From Phycisphaeraceae bacterium (GTDB lineage Bacteria > Planctomycetota > Phycisphaerae > Phycisphaerales > Zrk34), in assembly GCA_028282805.1 (NCBI GenBank), contig JANQHD010000004.1, positions 124,001 through 188,000 of the forward strand: a stretch of DNA of 64,000 nt, in the 5' to 3' direction. Made by a program: the position numbers and the translations under genes. Positions 1 through 8,394 of the stretch are shown here, piece by piece; position 1 is the first letter of the stretch, and the number at the start of each line of letters is the position of its first letter. The notes beneath the pieces were generated by a model, which was given only the letters and a program-made list of their open reading frames with translations, did not search any database and had not been told where the DNA came from.

Positions 1-1
1 G

Positions 2-295
2 AACCACAAGCGCGTGGGCACCCTGCCGGACTTCGGCAACTTCGGCAAGTACGACCGCTACCAGGGCGTCGAGGAGCTGATGCCGTGGGCCAAGGGCGTG
101 TCGGCCAAGAGCCACGAGTTCGACAAACACGGCAACGAGGTCCGCACCGATTACCGCCGCATGATGAAGATCGTGCTCGATGCGGGCTACGACGGCTACG
201 TCGGGGTCGAGTTCGAGGGCAGCAAGCACTCGAAGTACGAGGGCATCCAGCTCACGCGCGACCTGCTGCTGCGCATCCGCGACGAGATGTCGTAA
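2..295 (+). CDS. Sugar phosphate isomerase/epimerase, C-terminal part
   Basis: This is the last 97 residues of a protein whose start lies before the window. The reading frame is open from base 2 and ends in TAA. The segment [12 protein letters not shown] near the end is typical of the xylose-isomerase-like TIM-barrel (AP endonuclease family 2) proteins that isomerise or epimerise sugar phosphates. The following Ser-Lys-His and Leu-Leu-Leu helix fit the last barrel helix of that family. The substrate cannot be deduced from this fragment. A strong hairpin follows 26 bases after the stop and probably ends the transcript. Confidence 0.75.
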   Translation, partial: NHKRVGTLPDFGNFGKYDRYQGVEELMPWAKGVSAKSHEFDKHGNEVRTDYRRMMKIVLDAGYDGYVGVEFEGSKHSKYEGIQLTRDLLLRIRDEMS

Positions 296-321
296 GGTTT
301 GTCACGCAGCAAAGCCCACCC

Positions 322-351
322 AAAGCCCACCCATAGCCATGGGTGGGCTTT
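322..351 (+). terminator. Hairpin, copy 1 of a duplicated palindrome
   Basis: The 12-base stem AAAGCCCACCCA pairs perfectly with TGGGTGGGCTTT across a 6-base loop. An extra AAAGCCCACCC lies directly upstream (311-321). It sits after the isomerase stop and before the next gene, so a Rho-independent terminator is the simplest reading, although only three T bases follow. It differs at one base in 30 from the hairpin at 731-760. Confidence 0.6.
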
Positions 352-369
352 AGAGATACGGGGAACGAC

Positions 370-720
370 ATGCCCGACCAACCACCCTCATCGCCCCCGC
401 TGCCGGACCCGCCGCCGCTCGAGCCGCCGCCGTTGCCGCCCAAACAGGCGTCGCTGAGCGAGTACCAGGTCGTCGCGGACAAGGTCGGCTTCGTACCGAA
501 CCTGCGGAAGAAGGACAACCTTTACCAGTTGCTCGTGGCGGTGGCCTGCGCTGTCGGGGGCGCGATCTGGGCGCCGCACTTCGCGGCCAAGTACCTCGCC
601 GACACGCCCATGACCCAATCGCCCGCGGCCTACGTGATCGGCGGGCTCGCGGGCTTCGTCATCGGCGGGGTGGTCGCCGGCGTCGTGTTGGCGGTCGTCG
701 GGCTCGTCCGAAAATCGTAA
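370..720 (+). CDS. Small proline-rich two-helix membrane protein
   Basis: This 116-residue protein has no family I recognise. Its first 25 residues are mostly proline, aspartate and serine. A middle section of about 35 charged residues follows, then two hydrophobic segments at roughly residues 47-67 and 87-113, the second rich in Gly, Val and Ala. The ATG is chosen because a GGGG ribosome-binding site lies just upstream. The alternative GTG 27 bases earlier lies inside the preceding hairpin. The gene is enclosed by two nearly identical 30-base hairpins and stands as its own transcription unit. An inner-membrane location with a cytoplasmic Pro-rich tail is inferred. Confidence 0.6.
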   Translation: MPDQPPSSPPLPDPPPLEPPPLPPKQASLSEYQVVADKVGFVPNLRKKDNLYQLLVAVACAVGGAIWAPHFAAKYLADTPMTQSPAAYVIGGLAGFVIGGVVAGVVLAVVGLVRKS

Positions 721-730
721 TCGCAAACAC

Positions 731-760
731 AAAGCCCACCCATGGCCATGGGTGGGCTTT
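731..760. terminator. Perfect 30-base palindrome, bidirectional terminator
   Basis: The sequence is a perfect inverted repeat (15 + 15 bases) beginning AAAGCCCACCC and ending GGGTGGGCTTT, followed by TTCATTT on the plus strand. It lies between convergent genes, 10 bases after the small membrane protein and 24 bases beyond the DUF4159 gene stop, so it can end both transcripts. It is 29/30 identical to the hairpin at 322-351. Confidence 0.7.
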
Positions 761-784
761 TTCATTTCACACAATGTTGACGGT

Positions 785-3031
785 TCACTTCTTCGCCGCG
801 TGCAGCGCGATGTTGGTCATCAGCTTGCGCGACGAGTCGACGGAATAACCGAACACGCCCCACACGCGTGCGCCGAGCAGGCCCGTGGTCAGGTCCTCGG
901 CGGAGATGAGGATGCGCGGCTCGCCGTCGACCTCGACGGCCATGAGCGACGGGCGGTCGGTGTCGCCGAGCCGCTGGGTGTAGTACTCGCGGTAGGCCAC
1001 GTCCGTGCAGTCGTAGCCGCCGAAGCCGGCGCCGGTGTAGATCGGCGAGTTCATGGGCAGGCGGCGCACGCGCGCCCCGGGCACGGCCGTGCGCAGCTGG
1101 CGGGCGACCGAGTCGGTGAACGCCGTGCGACCGCCGGCCGCCTCGACCAGCACCGTGCCGCCGGCGCGGGCGAACTCGACGATCGCGTCGACCTGGTCGC
1201 CGGTCAGCTGCGCCTGCGCGGTGCCGACGACGTGCAGCAGGGCCACGCCCGACCCGGCGGCGTCGGCGGCGTCGAGCGTCTGGGTTTTCACGTCGGCCTT
1301 GCGCGCGTTGGCCGCGGCGACCGCGAAGCGTTCCCACGCCAGCGGCTCGGGGTCCCAGTTGCCCGCGTGGCGCACGCGGCCGACGGTCACCCTCGGCCCG
1401 GCCTTGCCGGCTTTGCGCTGTTCGACGTGCCGGTCGAGCTTGGCGCGCGGCCGCTGCATCTCAATCGCGTAGTGGAACACGTTGCCCATCAGGTGCCACG
1501 CCTCGGCGTCGCGCTCGCTGGACACCTGGTACAGGCCCGCCGGGTCCGACGGGAAGTGCACCACCAGGTGGCGCACGCCGTTGTGCAGCGACATCGCGCG
1601 CTGACGCTCGACGGGGCGGACGATGTTCATCAGCTCGTCGCCCTGGTCGACGCGCAGCATCTTGTAGGGGTAGACCGATTCGAGGTGTTTGCGCAGCGAC
1701 GCGGTGAACGCGCCCGAGCCGCCGTCGGCGTTGGTCACGAGCACGCCGCCGAGGTCGATGAAACGCTTGATCTTTTGCAGGCCCGGGTCGTCGGGCCCGG
1801 CAAAGGGCAGGGCCTTGTGCCCGGCGAGGTAGAGCATCGGCGCGTCGGCCCACTGCTCGGGTCGGGTGTCGAGGTCGACGACCTGCCAGTTCATCGGCGT
1901 CTCGAACTCGCGCGAGGCCCAGGTGGTGACGTTGGCCACGTCGCGCGGGCGGTTGTTCCACTGGTAGCCGTCGATCGCGAGCTTGTTGACCATCACCGGC
2001 ACCCGGCCGCGCGAAAGGAAGACCACGCTGAACGCGGTGTTGATGAGCTTGGTGCCGCCGTGGCCGCCGCCGCCCATCGAGCCGTCGCCCTTCTGCGAGG
2101 CGACGAGCTTCGCCGCCCCGGTGCGGTACCAGTCCTTGCCGTTGAAGAACTTGCGGCCCGAGGCCACGCCGACGCGCTCGATGCCCACCATGAGGTAGCC
2201 GTTGGTCGACGGCGTGTAGTGCTTGTCGAAGTACTCCAGGCCCTTGTCGATCGCCTTCTGCACGGTCGAGTTGTGCGCCACGCCGGGCGCGACGTACTCA
2301 CGCGAGTGCAGGTAGTCCTGGGTGATATAAAGCATGGCCAGGCCCGCGGCGGTCATGGACATGCGCGGCCTGCGCTGCTCGGCCTTGTGCGCGGCGTAGC
2401 CCCAGCCGCCCGAGGGCATGTCCTGGTGTTTGAGGAAGTGCTGTTCGACGGCGCGCCAGTAGGCGTCTTCCACCTTCAGGCCACGCTTCGCCGCTTCCCA
2501 CACCCCGAGCACCCCGTACTGCGTGCACGAGTGGTCCCAGCTGCCGCCGCCGAGCAGGTAGGTGTACGCCCCGGGCTGGTGTCGGCTGAAGCCGTTGGCC
2601 AGCACGTCGAGGTCGCGCCGCAGCTCGTCGAGGAAGTCGATGTCGGCCGAGCGATCGGGCAGCTTGCGCCAGACGTGCGCCCGCAGGCCGCGCGCGTACG
2701 AGCCGTTGTACTCCTGGTCGGCCAACCACTTCAGCGCCTTGTAGAGTTTGGGGTTGCCCTGCCAGTCTTCGCCGGCGCTGAGCAGCGCATACAGGCAGAT
2801 GCTCGTCCACCCGCCGTACTGCTTGTACTCCTGGTCGCCCTTGGGCTTGGGCTTGCGGTAGGTCGGCTGGTCCCAGTGGCCGGCGGAGTTCTGTTGGCTG
2901 TAGAGGAAGTTGACGCCCTTGCGGATGGCGTTGCGGATCTGCTCGTCGGTGATGTCCTGGGCCGAGGCCGGTGCGGCGGCCAAGCCGACCAGCACCACCG
3001 CCAAACCCACGCGCAGCATCGATCGCATCAA
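785..3031 (-). CDS. Secreted squalene-cyclase-like protein with DUF4159 regions
   Basis: This 748-residue protein has a clear signal peptide (hydrophobic residues 6-20, then Ala-Ser-Ala-Gln). Residues about 30-340 form a terpenoid-cyclase/prenyltransferase-type alpha/alpha barrel, recognised by repeated Gly-Gly-Trp-(Gly/Thr) and Trp-Asp motifs and Tyr-Gly-Val-Leu-Gly. Around residue 400 comes a DUF4159-like segment (YLAGHK, then a Gly-Gly-Val-Leu strand). The C-terminal part, about 610-748, has a second similar Rossmann-like half. This architecture is common in planctomycetes and its function is unknown; enzyme activity should not be assumed. It lies 25 bases downstream of sppA on the same strand and may share its transcript. 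Confidence 0.75.
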   Translation of the reverse strand: MMRSMLRVGLAVVLVGLAAAPASAQDITDEQIRNAIRKGVNFLYSQQNSAGHWDQPTYRKPKPKGDQEYKQYGGWTSICLYALLSAGEDWQGNPKLYKALKWLADQEYNGSYARGLRAHVWRKLPDRSADIDFLDELRRDLDVLANGFSRHQPGAYTYLLGGGSWDHSCTQYGVLGVWEAAKRGLKVEDAYWRAVEQHFLKHQDMPSGGWGYAAHKAEQRRPRMSMTAAGLAMLYITQDYLHSREYVAPGVAHNSTVQKAIDKGLEYFDKHYTPSTNGYLMVGIERVGVASGRKFFNGKDWYRTGAAKLVASQKGDGSMGGGGHGGTKLINTAFSVVFLSRGRVPVMVNKLAIDGYQWNNRPRDVANVTTWASREFETPMNWQVVDLDTRPEQWADAPMLYLAGHKALPFAGPDDPGLQKIKRFIDLGGVLVTNADGGSGAFTASLRKHLESVYPYKMLRVDQGDELMNIVRPVERQRAMSLHNGVRHLVVHFPSDPAGLYQVSSERDAEAWHLMGNVFHYAIEMQRPRAKLDRHVEQRKAGKAGPRVTVGRVRHAGNWDPEPLAWERFAVAAANARKADVKTQTLDAADAAGSGVALLHVVGTAQAQLTGDQVDAIVEFARAGGTVLVEAAGGRTAFTDSVARQLRTAVPGARVRRLPMNSPIYTGAGFGGYDCTDVAYREYYTQRLGDTDRPSLMAVEVDGEPRILISAEDLTTGLLGARVWGVFGYSVDSSRKLMTNIALHAAKK

Positions 3032-3056
3032 CTGTCTCCAGACCCGGCCGCACCGA

Positions 3057-4205
3057 TCACGGCCGATACAGGTACATCGCCTCCGTGCGGCTGAGCTCGT
3101 TGAACACCTCGCGGATGCTGTCGGCGTCCATCGACACCTCCGGCAGCGGCACCTTGTACTCCGCCTTGTGGCCGAACAAGACGGACATCATCCCGCCCGT
3201 CCGTGCGCGGTAGCGCACCACCATGGGTTTGACGTCGCCGAGGCCCGCTTCCTGTCGCGCATATTCGATCGCGTCGTCGAGGTAGCCGACCTCGTCGATC
3301 AGGCCGAGCTCCTTGGCCTTCGCCGCGAGGTACGCGGCGCCCGTGGTGCTCGCTGCGAACTGTTCTTCGGTCATCCGCTCGGTGGCGACCCGGCCGGCCT
3401 TCACGATGTCGAGGAAGCGGTCGTGGTTGGCGTTGAGGAAGCTCATCACCGCGTCGATGTCGCGGTCGTCCCACTCGCGGAACTGGTTGTTGGCCACGTC
3501 TTTCTCGGGCGAGCCCTCGGCGGTGAGCACCATCCACTTCACACCCAGCTTCTTCTCGAACAGGTCCTTCATCACCGGGATCGGCGCCATCACGCCCACC
3601 GAACCGGTGACGCAGGTCGGGTCGGCGTAGATGCGGTCGGCATCGCAGGACACGTAGTACCCGCCGCTGGCCGCGACCGCTTCGTAGCTGGCGATGATGG
3701 GGACCTTGCGTTCCTGCTTGTCCAGCTCGCGGCGCATGCGCTGGAAGTGGCCGTACATCAGCTCGCTGGCGTTGACCCCGCCGCCGCCGGATTGCACGTG
3801 GATGACCACGGCCTTGACGGTGGTGTCGGCGATGACCTTGTCGGCCGCGTGCCGGGCGAACTCGGCGCTGCCGCCGTCGATCAGGCCGTACACGGCGATG
3901 ACCGCGATCTTGTTGTCCAACTCGCCCTTGCGGTAGGTGTCGGTGGCGATCTGTTCGCCCGAGGCAAGCGTGAACGCCAGCGCCAGGTAGAAGCCCACCG
4001 CCACCAGCGCCGCGGCGCCGAACAACGCGCCCATGACCTTGCCCATCGTTGCCAACACGCCCCGGCGGTGCGGCGGCTGGGCGACGGCGGCGTAGCGGTA
4101 GCCCTGGTCCGGCGGCGTCGGTTGCGTGAACACCCCTTCCGTGTCCACCGGGCGGCGCGGTTCGCTGGGCGGGGTCGGGTCGGTCGGCTGTTGTGGATCG
4201 TTCAT
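3057..4205 (-). CDS. sppA: Signal peptide peptidase SppA, S49 family
   Basis: This 382-residue membrane serine protease of family S49 degrades signal peptides left in the inner membrane after secretion. A Pro-rich cytoplasmic start (about 45 residues) is followed by one membrane anchor around residues 55-80. The conserved ASGGYY segment precedes the nucleophile Ser202 in TGSVGV. The catalytic Lys is expected in AAKAKELGL (Lys296 or Lys298), as in the short Bacillus-type enzymes that use a Ser-Lys dyad. The length fits single-domain SppA. The ATG was chosen over an ATG 42 bases upstream because the Asn-Asp-Pro start leads directly into the Pro-rich region. It is the first gene of a probable two-gene operon. 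Confidence 0.88.
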   Translation of the reverse strand: MNDPQQPTDPTPPSEPRRPVDTEGVFTQPTPPDQGYRYAAVAQPPHRRGVLATMGKVMGALFGAAALVAVGFYLALAFTLASGEQIATDTYRKGELDNKIAVIAVYGLIDGGSAEFARHAADKVIADTTVKAVVIHVQSGGGGVNASELMYGHFQRMRRELDKQERKVPIIASYEAVAASGGYYVSCDADRIYADPTCVTGSVGVMAPIPVMKDLFEKKLGVKWMVLTAEGSPEKDVANNQFREWDDRDIDAVMSFLNANHDRFLDIVKAGRVATERMTEEQFAASTTGAAYLAAKAKELGLIDEVGYLDDAIEYARQEAGLGDVKPMVVRYRARTGGMMSVLFGHKAEYKVPLPEVSMDADSIREVFNELSRTEAMYLYRP

Positions 4206-4355
4206 CGGTTGGGTTCCCTGTATCGGTTCACAGCCACGACACGACATCGCCGCGACCGCGAGATACCGCTGATTCTAGCTGGACATAAGCCCGACAGCCA
4301 CAAAACCGCCCCCCGCCCGATGGCACGTGCACGTTTCGTGCCCTAACCTGCTGCC

Positions 4356-5144
4356 ATGAGTACCCACCTGCACATCGACCCCTTCGCGGGCGTCGCCGGC
4401 GACATGTTCCTCGGCGCCTGCCTCGACCTCGGCGTCGACCTCGAACAGATCGAAGCCGCGTTCGCCCCCGTCACCCTCGCCCACCCCTACCAGCTGACCG
4501 CCGACCGCGTGACGCGCAGCGGGATCGAGGGCGTCGACTTCAAGGTGCATGTGATGAATGCGGAATCCGGAATGCGGAATCCGGAATCACACGACCACCA
4601 CCACGGGCGTGATCACCATCACGACCACACCGGCTACAGCGACCTGCTGCACGTGATCGCGCACATCGACGCCGGCGAGCGGGCTAAGCAGCTTGCCGAA
4701 CGCATCGTCACCGAACTCGCACAAGCCGAGGCCGCGGTGCACGGCATCGACATCGAACGCGTGCATTTCCACGAGGTCGGCGCGGTGGACTCGATCATCG
4801 ACCTGATCGGCGCGGCGGTCGCGGTCGAGTTGCTCGGCGTCGATACCACCAGCTGCGCCCCCCTGCCGCTCGGCCACGGCACCGTCCAATGCGCCCACGG
4901 CGTCATGCCCCTGCCCGCCCCGGCAACGGCGCGCATACTACACGGCGTGCCCACGTACGGCGTCGACCGCCAGTGCGAAACCGTCACCCCCAGCGGCGCC
5001 GCGATCGTCAAAGCCCTCGCCGACGAGTTCGGCCCCCAACCGCCCATGCAAACCGACCGCACCGGCTACGGCGCCGGCGACCGCGACGACCCGGGCATCG
5101 CCAACCTGCTGCGCCTGCAACTCGGCCGGAAGATCACGCTGTAG
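4356..5144 (+). CDS. larC: LarC1-type nickel-pincer cofactor protein, N-terminal half only
   Basis: The 262 residues match the N-terminal domain of LarC, which inserts nickel into the pyridinium bis-thiocarboxylate cofactor of lactate racemase-type enzymes. Supporting motifs are DPFAGVAGDMFLGACLD at the start, VHFHEVGAVDSI in the middle and the ANLLRLQLG end. A His-rich stretch at residues 79-91 (HDHHHGRDHHHDH) is a likely metal-binding loop. Full LarC is about 400 residues and its C-terminal LarC2 part handles CTP. Here the protein stops where LarC2 would begin and nothing resembling LarC2 follows in any frame. No larB, larE or racemase gene is in the window. A 14-bp tandem duplication lies just before the His codons. 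Confidence 0.8.
   Translation: MSTHLHIDPFAGVAGDMFLGACLDLGVDLEQIEAAFAPVTLAHPYQLTADRVTRSGIEGVDFKVHVMNAESGMRNPESHDHHHGRDHHHDHTGYSDLLHVIAHIDAGERAKQLAERIVTELAQAEAAVHGIDIERVHFHEVGAVDSIIDLIGAAVAVELLGVDTTSCAPLPLGHGTVQCAHGVMPLPAPATARILHGVPTYGVDRQCETVTPSGAAIVKALADEFGPQPPMQTDRTGYGAGDRDDPGIANLLRLQLGRKITL
4557..4584 (+). repeat. 14-bp perfect tandem duplication inside larC
   Basis: AATGCGGAATCCGG occurs twice in direct succession and a third partial unit begins (AAT). It codes for the linker immediately before the His-rich loop. The period of 14 means the second copy is read in a different frame, so the two copies encode different residues. Confidence 0.85.
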
Positions 5145-5205
5145 ACACGATTCATGCCTCAGCTGCGTCGCCACGCAACCCCGGCTATGCAGCGCGCCGT
5201 TGATT

Positions 5206-5228
5206 AGTTGTTTTTCGTCGAAAATAGA
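5206..5228 (+). repeat. 23-bp boundary repeat, copy 1
   Basis: The sequence AGTTGTTTTTCGTCGAAAA followed by TAGA has an odd-centred inverted core TTTTCG-T-CGAAAA, a shape suited to a protein dimer rather than an RNA hairpin. It opens an AT-rich stretch of about 60 bases between the convergent larC and aminotransferase genes. Two further copies in the same orientation start at 6553 and 9904. The 145-base gap holds nothing else that I recognise. Confidence 0.85.
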
Positions 5229-5289
5229 GCAATCATATCGCACGCAAACCATTTTTATAGCGAAGCTTATAGCTCATAGCCGAGGGTGG

Positions 5290-6402
5290 TTACACGTAAA
5301 AATCGGCGATCGTCGACACGACTTCGCCGACCTCGTCGTCGGTCAGCTCCGCGAAGACGGGCAGGGCCATCGTTTCGTGGCTGGCCTTTTCCGACTCGGG
5401 GAAGTCGCCGGCCTTGTAGCCGAGGTACGCGAAACACGGCTGCTCGTGAAACGACAGCGGGTAGAAGATGTTGCACCCCACCTGTTGGTCTCGCAAGTGC
5501 TGCAACAGTTCGTCACGCTGCGGCACGCGCACGATGTACTGGTGGTAGATGTGCCGGCCGGGCAGCTCGGTCGGCAGCGTCACCTTGCCGTCGGCGAGGC
5601 CGGCCTCGGTGAACTTGGCGCGGTAGGTTGCGGCGACGCGCTGGCGTTGGACGATCCACTGGTCGAGGTAGTTGAGCTTCACCGACAGGGCCGCGGCCTG
5701 CATCGCGTGCATGCGGAAGTTGCCGCCGATGTGTTCGTGGCGGTATTGCGCGCTCATGCCGTGGTTGCGCAACTGCCGCACACGCTGGGCGAAGTCGTTG
5801 TCGTTGCTTGTGACCATGCCCCCTTCGCCCATCGCGCCGAGGTTCTTGGTGGGGTAGAAGCTGAAGCAGCCGGCCGTACCGAACGCGCCCGCGCGGGTGC
5901 CGTCGCGCTCCGAGCCGATGGCCTGGGCCGCGTCTTCGACGACGGGTAGATCGTGGCGGCGGGCGATGTCGTTGATCGCGGTCATGTCGGCGCACTGACC
6001 GTACAGGTGCACCGGCATGATCGCCTTGGTGCGCTCGGTGATGGCCGCTTCGATCTTCGACGCGTCGATGTTGTAGGTGACCGGGTCGATGTCGACGAAC
6101 ACGGGCCTGGCGCCCACCCGGCTGATCGAACCGGCGGTGGCGAAGAACGAGTAAGGCGTGGTGACGACCTCGTCGCCCGGGCCCACCTCGAGCGCCATCA
6201 GCGCGATGAGCAGGGCGTCGGTGCCTGAGCTGACGCCGACTGCATGGGCGACGCCGCAGTACTCGGCCGCGGCTTTCTCAAAACCCTCGACCGCCGGCCC
6301 ACCGGTGTACATGCCGCTACGGGCCACCTCGATCAAGGCCGCTTCAAGCTCGTCGCCGATCGCCGCATATTGACGCTTTAAATCCAACAGGGGCACGCCC
6401 AT
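5290..6402 (-). CDS. DegT/DnrJ/EryC1-family sugar aminotransferase
   Basis: This 370-residue PLP enzyme of the sugar nucleotide aminotransferase family converts a keto-sugar nucleotide to an amino sugar, usually with glutamate as donor. The family features are GVSSGTDALLIAL (phosphate loop), VEDAAQAIG (aspartate over the ring nitrogen) and FYPTKNLGAMGEGG with the Schiff-base Lys186. The ATG is chosen because GGAG lies upstream and the protein then starts at the canonical VPLLDLK; longer upstream reading adds an Arg-rich non-family tail. It is isolated from the main polysaccharide cluster and lies between two copies of the 23-bp repeat, so its sugar substrate is unclear. Confidence 0.87.
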   Translation of the reverse strand: MGVPLLDLKRQYAAIGDELEAALIEVARSGMYTGGPAVEGFEKAAAEYCGVAHAVGVSSGTDALLIALMALEVGPGDEVVTTPYSFFATAGSISRVGARPVFVDIDPVTYNIDASKIEAAITERTKAIMPVHLYGQCADMTAINDIARRHDLPVVEDAAQAIGSERDGTRAGAFGTAGCFSFYPTKNLGAMGEGGMVTSNDNDFAQRVRQLRNHGMSAQYRHEHIGGNFRMHAMQAAALSVKLNYLDQWIVQRQRVAATYRAKFTEAGLADGKVTLPTELPGRHIYHQYIVRVPQRDELLQHLRDQQVGCNIFYPLSFHEQPCFAYLGYKAGDFPESEKASHETMALPVFAELTDDEVGEVVSTIADFYV

Positions 6403-6756
6403 GGGTAATCTCCGGGGACTAAGGGGTCTTCGACCCAAAACCAGGGGCGGAAATGTTAGCAGAAACCGGCGAGCGACCCTATCGCCCACAACCACAAGGC
6501 AAGCCGTCCGTCTCACACCCCACCCTCAACGCGAGAATCGCGGTCACAAATAAGTTGTTTTTCGTCGAAAACAGACTATTTTTAATCACCCTATAGCCTT
6601 TGATAACAATTATTTACAATAACCAAACCCGCACATCACGCTTCCGTCAGCAATGGCGCACGCCCTGCAACCCACCCCCACACAGACCGTGAGAAATGCA
6701 TACACCCCGAATCACGTCCGCATCCCTTGGCTGTATCATCTGGCCAGGGTCATCCC
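6403..6756. other. 354-base divergent intergenic region
   Basis: This region separates the aminotransferase (minus) from the lipoprotein gene (plus). It contains copy 2 of the 23-bp repeat, then an AT-rich block to about 6632, far below the GC level of neighbouring DNA. On the minus strand TTGTAA and TATAGG are spaced by 18 bases within that block and could be the aminotransferase promoter. I see no clear plus-strand promoter and no gene. Confidence 0.5.
6553..6575 (+). repeat. 23-bp boundary repeat, copy 2
   Basis: It is identical to copy 1 apart from one base (C for T near the end). It has the same orientation, with GC-rich DNA on its left and AT-rich DNA on its right. This copy lies between divergent genes, so a terminator role common to all copies is unlikely. 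Confidence 0.85.
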
Positions 6757-8322
6757 ATGCTCAAATCGAACACACACCCGCACATCTCACCCATCTCGCC
6801 CATCACGCTCATCGCTTCGCTGGCGCTGATGATTGGCTGCCACAGCACCGCTCCAACCGAACACAAAGCCAACCGTGGCCGCCAGCGCCCCATCACCGCG
6901 CCGCCGGCGGCGTTGAAGCTCGACCCGTTCTACACCAAGTACCTCGACTGCGACGGCATCCCCGTCATCTGTTCCGACAGGGTCGACGACCGCGCCATGC
7001 ACCGGGCGTGCGCCCTGTTGAACCACGTGCTGGCCAATCGGCCCGACGTGCGCGCCGCGATGATCAACCAGCGCGTGCGCTACGTGATCATCGCCGCCGA
7101 CGAACAGGTCACCGACATCCCCGCCTACCGCCACATGAAGCCCAAAGCCTTCTGGAACGAGCGGGCACGCGGCTTCGGCGGGCGCATGACCAGCTGCGGC
7201 GAAGAGAACCTGCTCGACCTGCCCATCGACCGCTACGAGGGCGAAAGCATCTTCGTACACGAGCTGGCCCACGCGATCCACAGCCGAGGCCTGAACAAAA
7301 TCGACCCCACGTTCCAACCCAAGCTCGATCGGCTGTACGCCAACGCGATGGCCAAGGGCCTTTACAAAAACGACTACGCCGCCACCAACGCCACCGAGTA
7401 CTGGGCCGAGTCGGTGCAGGCGTTCTTCGACTGCGACCGCGAAAACAATTGGAACCACAACGCCGTCAACACCCGCCGAGAGCTCTACGCCTACGACCCC
7501 GACATCGCCGAACTGGTGCGCCAAACGTTCGGCATCACCGACGACAACGACTGGCGTTACAAGCCCGTGGTCGCTCAACGCCAGGTCACCCCGCCGCACG
7601 TAACCGTCGACACCGACGCGAAGTACACCCGTTACATGTGGTGCCGTGGCATGGACCTGCTGGGTGAACCGGGCGTGTCCGATGCGAAGATGCGGCGGGC
7701 CGACGACATCATCCGCCAGGTGTTCCGCTACCGCCACGACATCCTCAAGGCGATGATCGACCAGCAGCTCACCGTGGCGGTACACGACGGCCGCGACACA
7801 CAGCGCAACGACGACTGGTACACCGACCTGGTCGACGCCACGGCCGGGTCGCTGAAGCCCGGTGCGCTGACCGCCCCGCGCCGCCTGACGATCGGCGAAC
7901 ACGACCTGGCCACGCGCGGCTCGAAACCCGGCGGCGGCCGGCTGGTGCGCGACCTGGCGATCGCCATGTACCTCTACACCGGCTATCGCGCACACGACCC
8001 CGGCTACGACAACCGCGAGCACGTGCAGCAGTACGAACTCGGGCTCGAACGCATCGATGTTCATTTTTCGCAGCGCGTCGCGGCGTTGTATCAAAAGGCG
8101 ATGCAACAAAAATTGTGGCAAGGCACCGTGGCGGCCGACAACCCGATCGCGTATTACGCGGCCGGGGTGCGGGCCTACTTCGACGCCGGCGACGCCACAC
8201 TGCCCGACGGCTCGAAGGTGCGCACGCGCGAACAACTGGCAGCCCACGACCCGGCGCTGGCCGCGTTTGTCGGTTCGATCTTCAAGCACGGCGAACGCGA
8301 CGACTGGCGGTTGAGCGATTGA
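6757..8322 (+). CDS. Lipoprotein with duplicated zincin metallopeptidase domain
   Basis: This 521-residue predicted lipoprotein has a hydrophobic segment ending in a lipobox-like Met-Ile-Gly-Cys at about residue 28. The first domain carries HELAHAIH (His168, Glu169, His172) and a downstream TEYWAESVQAFF, whose Glu214 or Glu218 is the likely third zinc ligand, as in gluzincin peptidases. The second half, from about residue 275, aligns with the first but reads RDLAIAMY instead of HELAHAIH and IAYYAAGV instead of TEYWAESV, so all zinc-binding and catalytic residues are lost. Activity would come from the first half only. The ATG is placed so that the lipobox lies within 30 residues. The substrate is unknown. 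Confidence 0.75.
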   Translation: MLKSNTHPHISPISPITLIASLALMIGCHSTAPTEHKANRGRQRPITAPPAALKLDPFYTKYLDCDGIPVICSDRVDDRAMHRACALLNHVLANRPDVRAAMINQRVRYVIIAADEQVTDIPAYRHMKPKAFWNERARGFGGRMTSCGEENLLDLPIDRYEGESIFVHELAHAIHSRGLNKIDPTFQPKLDRLYANAMAKGLYKNDYAATNATEYWAESVQAFFDCDRENNWNHNAVNTRRELYAYDPDIAELVRQTFGITDDNDWRYKPVVAQRQVTPPHVTVDTDAKYTRYMWCRGMDLLGEPGVSDAKMRRADDIIRQVFRYRHDILKAMIDQQLTVAVHDGRDTQRNDDWYTDLVDATAGSLKPGALTAPRRLTIGEHDLATRGSKPGGGRLVRDLAIAMYLYTGYRAHDPGYDNREHVQQYELGLERIDVHFSQRVAALYQKAMQQKLWQGTVAADNPIAYYAAGVRAYFDAGDATLPDGSKVRTREQLAAHDPALAAFVGSIFKHGERDDWRLSD

Positions 8323-8394
8323 CATGACGTAACGTGCGCCGGTGTGACGCACACCGGCCGAGCCTCGTTCCCATCCAATCAGGGGCGGCACGAT

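Noticed and set aside
752-3094. Long plus-strand open frame of 780 codons opposite the DUF4159 gene
   Set aside because: Its protein is Arg/Val/His-rich without any family motif, and it mirrors the minus-strand gene with signal peptide and repeats. High GC content makes such antisense frames common; the same holds for the long frames at 25003-28614, 35633-37771 and 55137-58940.
5206-5289. Insertion sequence or MITE with terminal inverted repeats
   Set aside because: The 23-bp repeats are all in the same orientation and no inverted partner or target duplication is visible around the AT-rich blocks.
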